From Exiguobacterium sibiricum 7-3 (GTDB lineage: Bacteria; Bacillota; Bacilli; Exiguobacteriales; Exiguobacteriaceae), in NCBI RefSeq assembly GCF_000620865.1, contig NZ_KK211190.1, positions 2,431,971 to 2,495,970 on the forward strand: DNA of 64,000 nucleotides, given 5' to 3'. How positions within the stretch are numbered: the stretch's first letter is position 1; the number at the start of each line of letters is the position of its first letter. The translations under genes were made by a program, and so were the position numbers. The notes beneath the pieces were generated by a model, which worked only from the letters and a program-made list of their open reading frames with translations, was not told the DNA's origin and did no database searches. Shown here one piece after another: positions 49,314-57,092 of this stretch.

Positions 49314-49484
49314 TTACTTATCGAATCCTCGGTCTCGTGAGGACACCGGATCATCCGGCATTTGATCCTTGCCTTTTAATACTTCTTTTTGCTGTTCGGG
49401 TGAAAGCTCAAGTTCCTTGTCCGTCAAACGTTTTCGTTCATCTTCAAACTTTTCGTTTGGTCGATCTGTTCCCTTTGGAGCCAT
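49314..49484 (-). CDS. Small hydrophilic hypothetical protein
   Basis: A 56-residue, highly charged protein with no hydrophobic segment (EKFEDERKRLTDKELELSPE in the middle, then PDDPVSSRDRGF). It looks intrinsically disordered and recalls small stress proteins, but I recognise no family. The ATG at 49484 has GGGAGGGAAGTAAG before it; the longer frame to 49508 is less likely. It sits between ohr and the DJ-1 gene on the same strand with short gaps, so the three may be cotranscribed as a stress unit. Confidence 0.7.
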   Translation of the reverse strand: MAPKGTDRPNEKFEDERKRLTDKELELSPEQQKEVLKGKDQMPDDPVSSRDRGFDK

Positions 49485-49512
49485 CTTACTTCCCTCCCTT
49501 TTCAGCATAAAA

Positions 49513-49953
49513 TCAGTTGTCCAAGGACTCGACCACTTTTACTGACAAATCAACATCGATGTTACCGCGTGTTGCTTTTGAATACGGGCAGAATTGGTGT
49601 GTTTTTTCGAGTAATTCTTGTGCTTCTTCTTCTGTTACGCCAACTACTTCAACAACAAGCTTAGCAGCGATTTTGACGCCGCCTGCTTCTTCGTCTTCGA
49701 GTAAGCTGACTTCAGAATTTGTACGTGTCTCGACACGTTTTTTATCTTGGCGGGCCATCAAATTGAATGCCCCATCAAAGCATGCAGCGTATCCCGCTGC
49801 GAATAATTGTTCTGGATTTGAAGTAGGAATGCCTTCTTTGCCTTTCGTACCCGGCATGACAAGGTCTAAATTGATTACGTTATCGTCAGAGGCGACCTTT
49901 CCATCGCGTCCCCCTACTGCAGTTGCACGTGAAGTAAGAATTGTTTTCGTCAT
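49513..49953 (-). CDS. ohr: Organic hydroperoxide resistance protein (Ohr/OsmC family)
   Basis: The 146-residue dimeric peroxidase reduces organic hydroperoxides with lipoyl thiols. Both active-site Cys are present: GYAACFDGAFNLMA near residue 58 and HQFCPYSKATRGNIDVDL near 122. The start TSRATAVGGRDGKVASDD and the P-E-Q-L-F-A-A-G-Y segment are typical of Ohr, not OsmC. AAAGGGGTTCTTATTC precedes the ATG. No OhrR regulator gene is adjacent. The two genes downstream encode a small hydrophilic protein and a DJ-1 family protein, which suggests an oxidative or carbonyl stress unit. Confidence 0.94.
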   Translation of the reverse strand: MTKTILTSRATAVGGRDGKVASDDNVINLDLVMPGTKGKEGIPTSNPEQLFAAGYAACFDGAFNLMARQDKKRVETRTNSEVSLLEDEEAGGVKIAAKLVVEVVGVTEEEAQELLEKTHQFCPYSKATRGNIDVDLSVKVVESLDN

Positions 49954-50058
49954 GAATAAGAACCCCTTTATCCGCTAATTTTAGTAGCTTGTTTTGGCCA
50001 CATAAACTGTATTACCACTGTCTTGAGAAGAATAAACAATCAAAGGTGTTCTTTCCAA

Positions 50059-50085
50059 CAAAAAAGACCACACCGAAGTGTAGTC
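50059..50085 (-). terminator. Terminator of the CNNM-type gene
   Basis: GACTACAC, TTCG, GTGTGGTC and a T run on the minus strand, about 14 bases past the stop. Confidence 0.87.
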
Positions 50086-50098
50086 CTGTTCCTTACGT

Positions 50099-51463
50099 TC
50101 AAACGATTTCTTCTGTAATGGGTTCTTTTTCAGGTAACTGCAAGTAAATCGATTTAACTTGATGGTTGTCGACTTCCATGACTTTGACCGTATGGTTTTT
50201 ATAACGGAATTCCTGACCGCTCGATACTTCCGTATCCTGTGCCATGACCCAGCCACCAATCGTATCAATATCTTCTTCTTCGATGCCCAGGTTAAACCGT
50301 TCGTTCAAATCATCAATCAGAACACGACCGGAAATCCGGTACAGTCGTTCATGAATCTGTTCAATATCTGCTTTTTCATCTTTATCAAATTCGTCCCGGA
50401 TTTCACCGACGATTTCTTCCAGGATATCTTCCATCGTGATGACACCGGCTGTTCCACCGTATTCATCGATGACAAGCGCCATCGGTGTCCGCTCTACCTG
50501 CATTTTCAACATCGCATCCTGCAACGGAGAGTATTCCGAGACAATCGGAAGGTTATGCACATAATAGCTTAAAGATTTCCCTTTGTTCGCCATATGATCC
50601 GTAAACAATTGCTTCGCATTGATAAAACCTAAGATTTTATCTTTGTCGCCTTCTTCTGCAACCGGATAACGGGTGAACTGGTATTCTTCGACGAGGGCGA
50701 TGATATCTTTCATCGATGCATCGTTCGAAATCGTAATCAAGTCTGTTCGTGGGAGCATGATATCTTTCGCAATCCGCTCATCAAACGAAAAGATATTCTG
50801 CATATACGACAGTTCTGTTTGATTGATTTCACCGCTCTTGTAGCTTTGGGTCATGATGATTTTGATTTCTTCTTCCGAGTGGGCATCTTCATGACCAACC
50901 GGTTCGACTCCAAACAAGCGCAAGAAGACACGGGCAGATCCATTCAGTAACCAAATGACAGGTTTCATGACTTTCCCGAACCAGTAAAGCGGCGGGGCAA
51001 GCAACATCGTAATGGCTTCTGTTTTTTGAATCGCGAGCGATTTAGGAGCAAGTTCTCCAAGGACGACGTGTAAAAATGTCACGACGGAAAAGGCTAATGT
51101 GAAGGAAACAACTGTCGAGACCGACTCCGGAAGCGCAATCTCTTTGAATACCATTGCAAGAATCGCACCGACCGTCGACTCACCTAACCATCCTAATCCG
51201 AGAGCCGTAACGGTAATTCCCAGCTGACAGGCGGATAAATAATAATCCAGGTTGTCTAATAATTTCTTAGCCGTCTTCGCGGTTTTACTGCCTTCTGTGA
51301 TCAATTGATCGATTCGGGACATTCTCATTTTGACAACTGAAAATTCTGCTGCGACAAAAAAAGCGGTCAACACAATTAATAGTGCAATAATCAAAAGCCG
51401 AATGATAATCGTTGTTGTATCGAATGTCTCCACTGCGTGTGTACTGTCCAATCGTTTCCCCAA
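50099..51463 (-). CDS. Hemolysin-family / CNNM transporter-like protein (DUF21-CBS-CorC_HlyC)
   Basis: A roughly 454-residue membrane protein. N-terminal DUF21 has four membrane segments (residues about 15-200), with AAEFSVVKMRMSRIDQL near 38 and LSACQLGITVTALGLGWLGE near 80. Two CBS domains follow (MLPRTDLITISNDASMKDII near 235, then VIDEYGGTAGVITMEDILEE near 330). A C-terminal CorC/HlyC domain ends the protein (from about 360). Relatives export or control Mg2+ and Co2+. The ATG at 51484 lies inside the GGAGGTG ribosome site, so the TTG eight codons in (51463) is preferred. Confidence 0.9.
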   Translation of the reverse strand: MGKRLDSTHAVETFDTTTIIIRLLIIALLIVLTAFFVAAEFSVVKMRMSRIDQLITEGSKTAKTAKKLLDNLDYYLSACQLGITVTALGLGWLGESTVGAILAMVFKEIALPESVSTVVSFTLAFSVVTFLHVVLGELAPKSLAIQKTEAITMLLAPPLYWFGKVMKPVIWLLNGSARVFLRLFGVEPVGHEDAHSEEEIKIIMTQSYKSGEINQTELSYMQNIFSFDERIAKDIMLPRTDLITISNDASMKDIIALVEEYQFTRYPVAEEGDKDKILGFINAKQLFTDHMANKGKSLSYYVHNLPIVSEYSPLQDAMLKMQVERTPMALVIDEYGGTAGVITMEDILEEIVGEIRDEFDKDEKADIEQIHERLYRISGRVLIDDLNERFNLGIEEEDIDTIGGWVMAQDTEVSSGQEFRYKNHTVKVMEVDNHQVKSIYLQLPEKEPITEEIV

Positions 51464-51524
51464 ACTAAGGGGATTCACCTCCATTTAAATTAAGCCGACA
51501 ATCTTCTTATCGGTCTTCTCCATC

Positions 51525-51557
51525 AAAAAGAAGCTTGTTTTTAATGAACAAGCTTCT
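51525..51557 (-). terminator. Terminator of the DUF456 gene
   Basis: GAAGCTTGTT and AACAAGCTTC form a hairpin followed on the minus strand by five T. Confidence 0.87.
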
Positions 51558-51628
51558 CTACTTTTTCATATTCATACTATAACGGAACTCTCGGAAAATG
51601 TGTACTTGCAGATAATCTTTCTTTTTGA

Positions 51629-52111
51629 TTACACGACATACATGATGAATACGACAATCATTAATAACATTGCGATTCCTTTTAACAAGGCACTCGACAA
51701 GATTCCTAAAACGGTCCCGATTCCGATTGAAACAGAATCTGACCACGTTTTTTTACTGATGATTTTTTCCGTTAAAATGGCAAAAACAAACGGGAAAATC
51801 AACAATCCGATGCCCGGCAAGATAAAGGGCCCTGCAATCAAGCCGACGGTCGTCGCAATTTTCGCAGCCTGTGAACCTCCCCGCCGGTCGACGGTATAAG
51901 AACTGACCAAATAATCCAGTGTAAATAACAAGATGATGAAAATCGCTTGAATAACCCAGAAACTGACGGTCAACTCAGTAAAGCCGAATCCAAATCCATA
52001 AATTAAAAATCCGATGACGAGTAACGGTGCACTTGGAATGACAGGATAAACCAGTCCTGCGAAAGCAGCTAAAAAACAAACTGCAATCAAACTCCATAAT
52101 ATGATGGTCAT
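51629..52111 (-). CDS. DUF456 family membrane protein
   Basis: A 160-residue protein with four hydrophobic segments. DUF456 features are FAGLVYPVIPSAPLLVIGFL near residue 18, and GGSQAAKIATTVGLIAGPFI near 80, with the glycine-rich pattern of the family. The C-terminus is a long hydrophobic helix. The function is unknown; the two internal halves suggest a small repeat fold. AGTAGGAGATTGGC precedes the ATG. It lies 63 bases downstream of a DUF2254 gene on the same strand and could be cotranscribed. Confidence 0.85.
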   Translation of the reverse strand: MTIILWSLIAVCFLAAFAGLVYPVIPSAPLLVIGFLIYGFGFGFTELTVSFWVIQAIFIILLFTLDYLVSSYTVDRRGGSQAAKIATTVGLIAGPFILPGIGLLIFPFVFAILTEKIISKKTWSDSVSIGIGTVLGILSSALLKGIAMLLMIVVFIMYVV

Positions 52112-52174
52112 GCCAATCTCCTACTTTCTGCTGTTCTTTCTTCTCTTGATTACGTTAAAACGTTCCAAGAGGTT

Positions 52175-53380
52175 TCACGAGAGTGCCGTCTTTTGAGCCT
52201 GTTCCAAATATTGACGATCCCATTCATTCAACGCAGACCAGTCGACTTCCGAACAAACAAACGGAATGAACCGATCAATGCTCGCTTTGTGCTCTGGTAA
52301 CGCATTGCGTTTCATGATTTCAAGCGATTCCAGCATCGTCGCCAAAACTGAAATGTCTTCTTCACCATAATGCCGGAGTTGATAAAACGTTAAATACAAC
52401 AGTTCAGAAAATGCAAGCCTCTTGACCGTGGCAGATCCTTCCCCCCTCACCAGGAGATTGCCGTCCGGAAGCATGGTGTACCGTCTGAATAAGTCACCGA
52501 TTTGCCGCATCGCATGGCGCGCTGTATTTGGATCATTGATTCCGGGTGAAATCGCCCGAAGCGCGACTTCTGAGAGCTTTTGAATCACAAACGGAAAGTC
52601 TTGTTCGGCTGAACGCGTCGGTCCGATGAGGATTCCTTGCTCCACGTTTTCTCGTTCGGCACTTCCAATCCGTTGCCCCTGCGTGATGTAGCTCCCGATT
52701 GTCACATCAATCGCGACATGTCCACCTGACTTCATCAACAATTCGTAATCAATCGCTTGTAAATAACCGGTTTGCGCAGCGGTAAGGTCAAACGGATAAC
52801 TCGTCTGCTTGTCCGGTAGCAATTGGTATTGACCTTCTTCTATCGCTTCAACGTGCTCGTCAATCAATGTACGCCCTTCTTCATGTAAACGATCGAGTAA
52901 GGTCGTGACCCGAATCGATTGACTGACGATATGGACGAATGCGACAAACGCAATGATTGCAATCAAGACAACGACGACTGCGACGGCAGAAGCGACTACA
53001 CTGTCTTTTAGTGACGGTCGCATGAAAAACAACATCGTGATGGAATAAGTGACCGTGCCGATAAAAATCCCGAAAATGTGTTGGACTTGCCGATTCTCAA
53101 TAAAGTTCGGTAAGGTGCGGGGTGAAAATTGTGAGGAATAGGTTGTCAGAACGACTAAAATGGTCGAGAACGTAAATGTCATCATCGTCAACAATCCGGT
53201 GAAGACCGCACTATGAATGGTTTGAGCTAAACCAAGTGTGGTTTTCCAGCCGCTCGGAAACAGCTCTTTTGCATACAGATCAACCAATAGAACAATCGCT
53301 GTCAATATTGCTCCCCCTACTCCATAAAGGAGCGGCCACCACCAATTCGTTTCCCGGTAAACCAACTTCAGCTTCTGCAC
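52175..53380 (-). CDS. DUF2254 family membrane protein
   Basis: A 401-residue protein with four N-terminal membrane segments (about residues 15-160) and a soluble C-terminal half. DUF2254 features: MTFTFSTILVVLTTYSSQFS near residue 65, PRTLPNFIENRQVQHIFGIF directly after, and AISPGINDPNTARHAMRQIG near 272. The function is unknown. The start is GTG at 53380, with GGAGTGGATGAAAT upstream. It is probably divergent from the aldehyde dehydrogenase gene, with 193 bases between their starts. Confidence 0.87.
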   Translation of the reverse strand: MQKLKLVYRETNWWWPLLYGVGGAILTAIVLLVDLYAKELFPSGWKTTLGLAQTIHSAVFTGLLTMMTFTFSTILVVLTTYSSQFSPRTLPNFIENRQVQHIFGIFIGTVTYSITMLFFMRPSLKDSVVASAVAVVVVLIAIIAFVAFVHIVSQSIRVTTLLDRLHEEGRTLIDEHVEAIEEGQYQLLPDKQTSYPFDLTAAQTGYLQAIDYELLMKSGGHVAIDVTIGSYITQGQRIGSAERENVEQGILIGPTRSAEQDFPFVIQKLSEVALRAISPGINDPNTARHAMRQIGDLFRRYTMLPDGNLLVRGEGSATVKRLAFSELLYLTFYQLRHYGEEDISVLATMLESLEIMKRNALPEHKASIDRFIPFVCSEVDWSALNEWDRQYLEQAQKTALS

Positions 53381-53518
53381 ATTTCATCCACTCCACTCTA
53401 ATATATCGATATATTTTTTAATTCCTGTTTCTTCATCTAGTAAAACGTCTTCGCCTAATCTTTTTAAAATCCGCCGAGTCAATTCACTTTGTGAAAGTGT
53501 CGGTTTGTGTTTTACTTC

Positions 53519-53548
53519 TTCACATAACGTGAATAACTTAAGTGTTAT
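53519..53548 (+). promoter_or_regulatory. Overlapping inverted repeats upstream of the aldehyde dehydrogenase gene
   Basis: TTCAC-ATAAC-GTGAA (53519-53533) and ATAAC-TTAAGT-GTTAT (53533-53548) adjoin each other 26-55 bases upstream of the ATG. This is a likely repressor operator. Confidence 0.45.
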
Positions 53549-53573
53549 CAAAACGAATTGGAGATGAAAAGCT

Positions 53574-55058
53574 ATGCAACAACATACAGAATCAACACTC
53601 AATACAGACTTCACTAAAATTTTTATTAACGGTCAGTGGCGCAAAGGCGCAAGTGACAGCAACATGACAAATACGAATCCTTTTACAGGCGAAACGCTGT
53701 TTGAAATTTCAGCAGCTAATAACGATGACTTGGATGATGCTTACCAATCTGCCAAAGTCGCACAAAAAGAGTGGGCAAAAGTGCCGGCACTTAAACGCCA
53801 AGCCTTAATCGAAGAATTTTTGAAAGTCATGTACGAAGAGAAAGAAACAATTGTCGATTGGCTGATTAAGGAATCAGGAAGTACACGCATCAAAGCAGAA
53901 GGTGAGTTTCTTGCATCTGTCTTAATCGTTAAAGAAGCTGCGACTTTCCCACTACGGATGCACGGTGAAATCCGTCCGTCTGTCGTACCGGGCAAAGAAA
54001 ACCGGATTTACCGGAAAGCACTCGGTGTCATCGGTGTCATCAGCCCATGGAACTTCCCGTTCCACCTTGCCGTTCGTTCCATCGCAACAGCAATCGCAAT
54101 CGGAAACGCTGTCGTCGTTAAACCGGCAACAGATACACCGGTCTCAGGCGGTTTGATTTTTGCTAGTCTCTTTGAAAAAGCCGGCTTACCGAAAGGTGTC
54201 TTAAACGTCATCGTCGGTCGCGGATCAGAAATTGGCGACTCGATCGTCGAGCACCCGGTCCCACGTTTGATCTCATTTACTGGTTCTACCGAAGTCGGTC
54301 GCCACATCGGTGAACTCGCAGGGAAACATTTGAAAAAGACAGCACTCGAACTCGGTGGAAACAACGTCTTCGTCGTACTTGATGACGCTGATCTTGATCG
54401 TGCCGTTGAATCAGCCGTTTACAGCAAATTTTACCACCAAGGTCAAATTTGTATGTCAACAAACCGTATTTTGGTTGCTCAATCGATTCACGATGAATTC
54501 GTTGAAAAATATGTTGCACGTGTTAAAGAACTTCAATTTGGTGATCCATCGAATGGACGTACACAAGTCGGTCCATTGATCAACCAATCGCAAGTCGATC
54601 GTATCATGGAAGAGATTGAAAAAACGAAAGCAGCGGGTGCAACAGTCCGCGTCGGCGGTGAAGCAGATGGAAACGTCATTGCTCCTACGGTCGTCACAGG
54701 CGTTACAAACGATATGCCGCTTGCTAAAAACGAAATCTTCGGACCAGTCGCTGTTATCATCCCGTTCAAAGATGACGCAGAAGCACTCGAACTAGCGAAC
54801 TCACTTCCTTACGGATTAAGCGGTGCTGTTCACGGTTCTTCTATTGAACGAGCAACAGAATTTGCACTTCAGGTTGAAACAGGCATGATTCACATCAATG
54901 ACCAATCAGTCAACGATGAGCCGCATATGCCGTTCGGTGGCGAAAAAGACTCAGGTCTCGGTCGCTTCAACGGCGAATGGGTACTTGAAGAGTTCTCGAC
55001 AGTCCAGTGGTTGTCTGTCATGCACGAACGTCGTCAATACAAACCATTCTTTGAATAA
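53574..55058 (+). CDS. Aldehyde dehydrogenase (aromatic/benzaldehyde type, YfmT-like)
   Basis: The 494-residue NAD(P)-dependent enzyme oxidises aldehydes to acids. Features in order: ISPWNFPFHLAVRSIATAIA near residue 160, FTGSTEVGRHIGELAGKHLK near 237, the catalytic Glu in LELGGNN near 260 and the catalytic Cys in HQGQICMSTNRI near 290. ENEIFGPV-like KNEIFGPVAVII is near 385. The context VNDEPHMPFGGEKDSGLGRF near 450 is typical of vanillin/benzaldehyde dehydrogenases such as B. subtilis YfmT. The exact substrate is inferred. TTGGAGATGAAAAGCT precedes the ATG. A tautomerase gene follows by 63 bases. Confidence 0.9.
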   Translation: MQQHTESTLNTDFTKIFINGQWRKGASDSNMTNTNPFTGETLFEISAANNDDLDDAYQSAKVAQKEWAKVPALKRQALIEEFLKVMYEEKETIVDWLIKESGSTRIKAEGEFLASVLIVKEAATFPLRMHGEIRPSVVPGKENRIYRKALGVIGVISPWNFPFHLAVRSIATAIAIGNAVVVKPATDTPVSGGLIFASLFEKAGLPKGVLNVIVGRGSEIGDSIVEHPVPRLISFTGSTEVGRHIGELAGKHLKKTALELGGNNVFVVLDDADLDRAVESAVYSKFYHQGQICMSTNRILVAQSIHDEFVEKYVARVKELQFGDPSNGRTQVGPLINQSQVDRIMEEIEKTKAAGATVRVGGEADGNVIAPTVVTGVTNDMPLAKNEIFGPVAVIIPFKDDAEALELANSLPYGLSGAVHGSSIERATEFALQVETGMIHINDQSVNDEPHMPFGGEKDSGLGRFNGEWVLEEFSTVQWLSVMHERRQYKPFFE

Positions 55059-55121
55059 GATAAGCTTAGACATGAAGTACGGGGCTTCCCGTACTTCTAC
55101 ATATTAGAGAGGATGATGAAT

Positions 55122-55511
55122 ATGCCATTACTACGTTTTGATGTCATTGAAGGACGCTCGGATGAAGAACTGAAACTTTTACTCGATACCGCACATGAAG
55201 CAATGCTTGAAGCATTTGACGTGCCGGAACGAGATCGTTACCAAATCGTTCATACGCATAAAGCAAATGAAATGATCATCGAGGATACCGGACTCGGATT
55301 GACACGCTCCAATCAGGTCGTCGTCATCAGTGTAACGAGTAAAACACGGACTGAAGAGAAAAAGCAGACCCTTTACCGTTTACTGGCTGAACGATTGGAA
55401 GCCGCATGCGGACTCTCTCCGGACGATTTAATGGTCTCGATCGTCGAGAATGATGCAGCAGACTGGAGTTTCGGACTAGGGAAAGCGCAATTTTTAACAG
55501 GTGACCTGTAA
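55122..55511 (+). CDS. Tautomerase family protein (4-OT/MSAD-like)
   Basis: A roughly 129-residue cytoplasmic protein with two 4-oxalocrotonate tautomerase-like halves. The start at 55122 puts Pro at position 2 ([20 protein letters not shown]), the catalytic base of the superfamily, and GAGAGGATGATGAAT lies upstream; the ATG at 55113 is therefore rejected. [20 protein letters not shown] near residue 45 fits the tautomerase_2 or MSAD branch. It probably forms a transcript with the aldehyde dehydrogenase gene. The substrate is unknown. Confidence 0.85.
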   Translation: MPLLRFDVIEGRSDEELKLLLDTAHEAMLEAFDVPERDRYQIVHTHKANEMIIEDTGLGLTRSNQVVVISVTSKTRTEEKKQTLYRLLAERLEAACGLSPDDLMVSIVENDAADWSFGLGKAQFLTGDL

Positions 55512-55516
55512 CATCT

Positions 55517-55559
55517 AAAAAAAGAGTCTGAACTCATTTAACGAGCTCAGACTCTTTTT
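55517..55559. terminator. Bidirectional terminator
   Basis: AAAAAGAGTCTGA pairs with TCAGACTCTTTTT between the convergent tautomerase and yidD genes. Confidence 0.88.
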
Positions 55560-55562
55560 GAA

Positions 55563-55829
55563 TTATTTTTGATGTTCTGTCGGGTTTTCCCGTTGTAACG
55601 GAGCTCGCCAGTCAAATGTCTCCGGTACAAAATCGAGTCCTCCAGGATGAAACGGCTGACACCGCAATAACCGGCGGGTCGTCAAATAACCGCCTTTAAA
55701 GGCCCCGTGTTTTTCAATCGCCTCTTTCCCGTAATGCGAGCACGTCGGGTAAAATCGGCAGGTCGCCGGTTTCATCGGTGAAATCACTTTTTGGTAAAAA
55801 TGAATGCTACCGAGTAGGACTTTTTTCAT
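55563..55829 (-). CDS. yidD: Membrane protein insertion efficiency factor YidD
   Basis: An 88-residue peripheral membrane protein that helps YidC insert membrane proteins. The family signature is clear: [20 protein letters not shown] near residue 11, [18 protein letters not shown] near 31 and [17 protein letters not shown] near 53. The three conserved Cys are present. Length matches the family (70-90). AGGTGAGATTGC precedes the ATG. It is a single gene, convergent with the tautomerase gene. Confidence 0.96.
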   Translation of the reverse strand: MKKVLLGSIHFYQKVISPMKPATCRFYPTCSHYGKEAIEKHGAFKGGYLTTRRLLRCQPFHPGGLDFVPETFDWRAPLQRENPTEHQK

Positions 55830-55934
55830 GCAATCTCACCTTCTTTTCTCCTACTGTAACGCATATTGAAAGGAATTTCTGTTTGAGTGAATTATACTAC
55901 CTTTGACAACTACAAAAAAGGACGTGTATTTACT

Positions 55935-56900
55935 ATGCAAGCTCTTACATTTCGTACCTTCGGAGATTCCAGTGTCTTGAATTACGGAGAACATCCGACT
56001 CCTGACATTCAGCCGAATGAAGTACTGATTGAGATGAAAGCCATCGGATTGAACTTTGCCGATATCTACCGCCGGAAAGGCAATTATCATTTAGAGGGTA
56101 CTCCGCCTTATTTACTCGGTTACGAGGGTTCAGGGATCATCACACAAATCGGTGCTGCTGTGACTGACCTTCAAGTCGGACAACGGGTCGCCTTTGCTGA
56201 TGTCCCGAACGCCAACGCCGAATTCGTTGCCGCGCCCGTCGATAAGGTGATTCCCTTACCAGATTTCGTTTCGTATGAAACGGCAGCATCTGCCCTGCTA
56301 CAAGGTTTAACCGCCCACTATTTGACACGGGACAGCTATACGATCCGCCCGAAAGATTTGGTTTTGATTCATGCGGCAGCCGGCGGTGTCGGTCAATTAT
56401 TGACACAGATCGTCCGCTTACACGGCGCCATTCCAATCGGCTTGACGTCATCGGCGCAAAAAGCAGACATCGCCAAACAAGCAGGATCTGAACATGTTTT
56501 CTTATATTCAGACGACTGGGTAGAACAGATTTTAACATTGACGGATCAGCGCGGCGTCGACGTCGTCTATGAATCGGTCGGCTCGACGTTGATGAACAGT
56601 TTTCAAGTGACGAAAACACACGGGACAGTCGTCTTTTACGGCATGGCCGGTGGTGATCCGGTTTCTGTCGACCCAAGGTTCCTGATGGATACTTCGAAAA
56701 CACTGACCGGCGGTGATTTATGGAACGTTCTGACGACACGAGAGGAACGTGTTCGTCGAGCCGGTGAACTGTTCAGTTGGTTGGAATCCGGTCAATTACA
56801 CATCGCAACGCCTACCACGTTCTCCCTTTCAGATGGACAACGTGCCCATGATTATTTGGAAAGCCGTCAGAGTACCGGAAAAATTTTATTGATTCCTTAA
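55935..56900 (+). CDS. NADPH:quinone oxidoreductase (zinc-free MDR family)
   Basis: The 321-residue enzyme of the quinone reductase branch of medium-chain dehydrogenases. It starts MQALTFRTFGDSSVLNYGEH, has NFADIYRRKGNYHLEGTPPY near residue 43 (the QOR D-x-Y-x-R-x-G pattern with no zinc Cys), GYEGSGII near 65 and the NADPH motif HAAAGGVGQLLTQIVRLHGA near 145. It reduces quinones by one electron in the cytoplasm in known members. The ATG at 55935 is preferred because AAAAAGGACG lies upstream; an in-frame ATG at 55887 has none. It is a single gene. Confidence 0.9.
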   Translation: MQALTFRTFGDSSVLNYGEHPTPDIQPNEVLIEMKAIGLNFADIYRRKGNYHLEGTPPYLLGYEGSGIITQIGAAVTDLQVGQRVAFADVPNANAEFVAAPVDKVIPLPDFVSYETAASALLQGLTAHYLTRDSYTIRPKDLVLIHAAAGGVGQLLTQIVRLHGAIPIGLTSSAQKADIAKQAGSEHVFLYSDDWVEQILTLTDQRGVDVVYESVGSTLMNSFQVTKTHGTVVFYGMAGGDPVSVDPRFLMDTSKTLTGGDLWNVLTTREERVRRAGELFSWLESGQLHIATPTTFSLSDGQRAHDYLESRQSTGKILLIP

Positions 56901-56910
56901 GTCTGAAAAG

Positions 56911-56942
56911 CATCCTTCCTGCATTGGTTGGGTGTTTTTTTC
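56911..56942 (+). terminator. Terminator of the quinone reductase gene
   Basis: GCATCC pairs with GGGTGT (with wobble pairs) around a 14-base loop, followed by a T run. Confidence 0.6.
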
Positions 56943-57049
56943 GTCTAGAATGATTACAAAAGAGAAACAATTCTTTTTCTCAGCAATTCATCCACTTAAG
57001 TAGTTGCTTTCCTTCATAAAAAAGCGTAGAGTAAAATTCATCAAAACCA

Positions 57050-57074
57050 GAAACTTAAATTAGTTTTTAGTTTC
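57050..57074 (+). promoter_or_regulatory. Candidate TetR operator of the yhgE-tetR operon
   Basis: GAAACTTAAA and TTTTAGTTTC form an imperfect palindrome (9 of 10 pairs) around TTAGT. It lies directly before the ribosome site of the first gene, a usual place for a TetR autorepressor. Confidence 0.5.
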
Positions 57075-57092
57075 AAGAAGGAGATTTGATTT

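Noticed and set aside
53384-53614. 76-codon minus-strand ORF between the DUF2254 and aldehyde dehydrogenase genes
   Set aside because: The second half looks protein-like and ends 4 bases before the DUF2254 start, but no start codon with a ribosome site is seen and the 5' part covers the aldehyde dehydrogenase promoter and start. It remains possible but unsupported.
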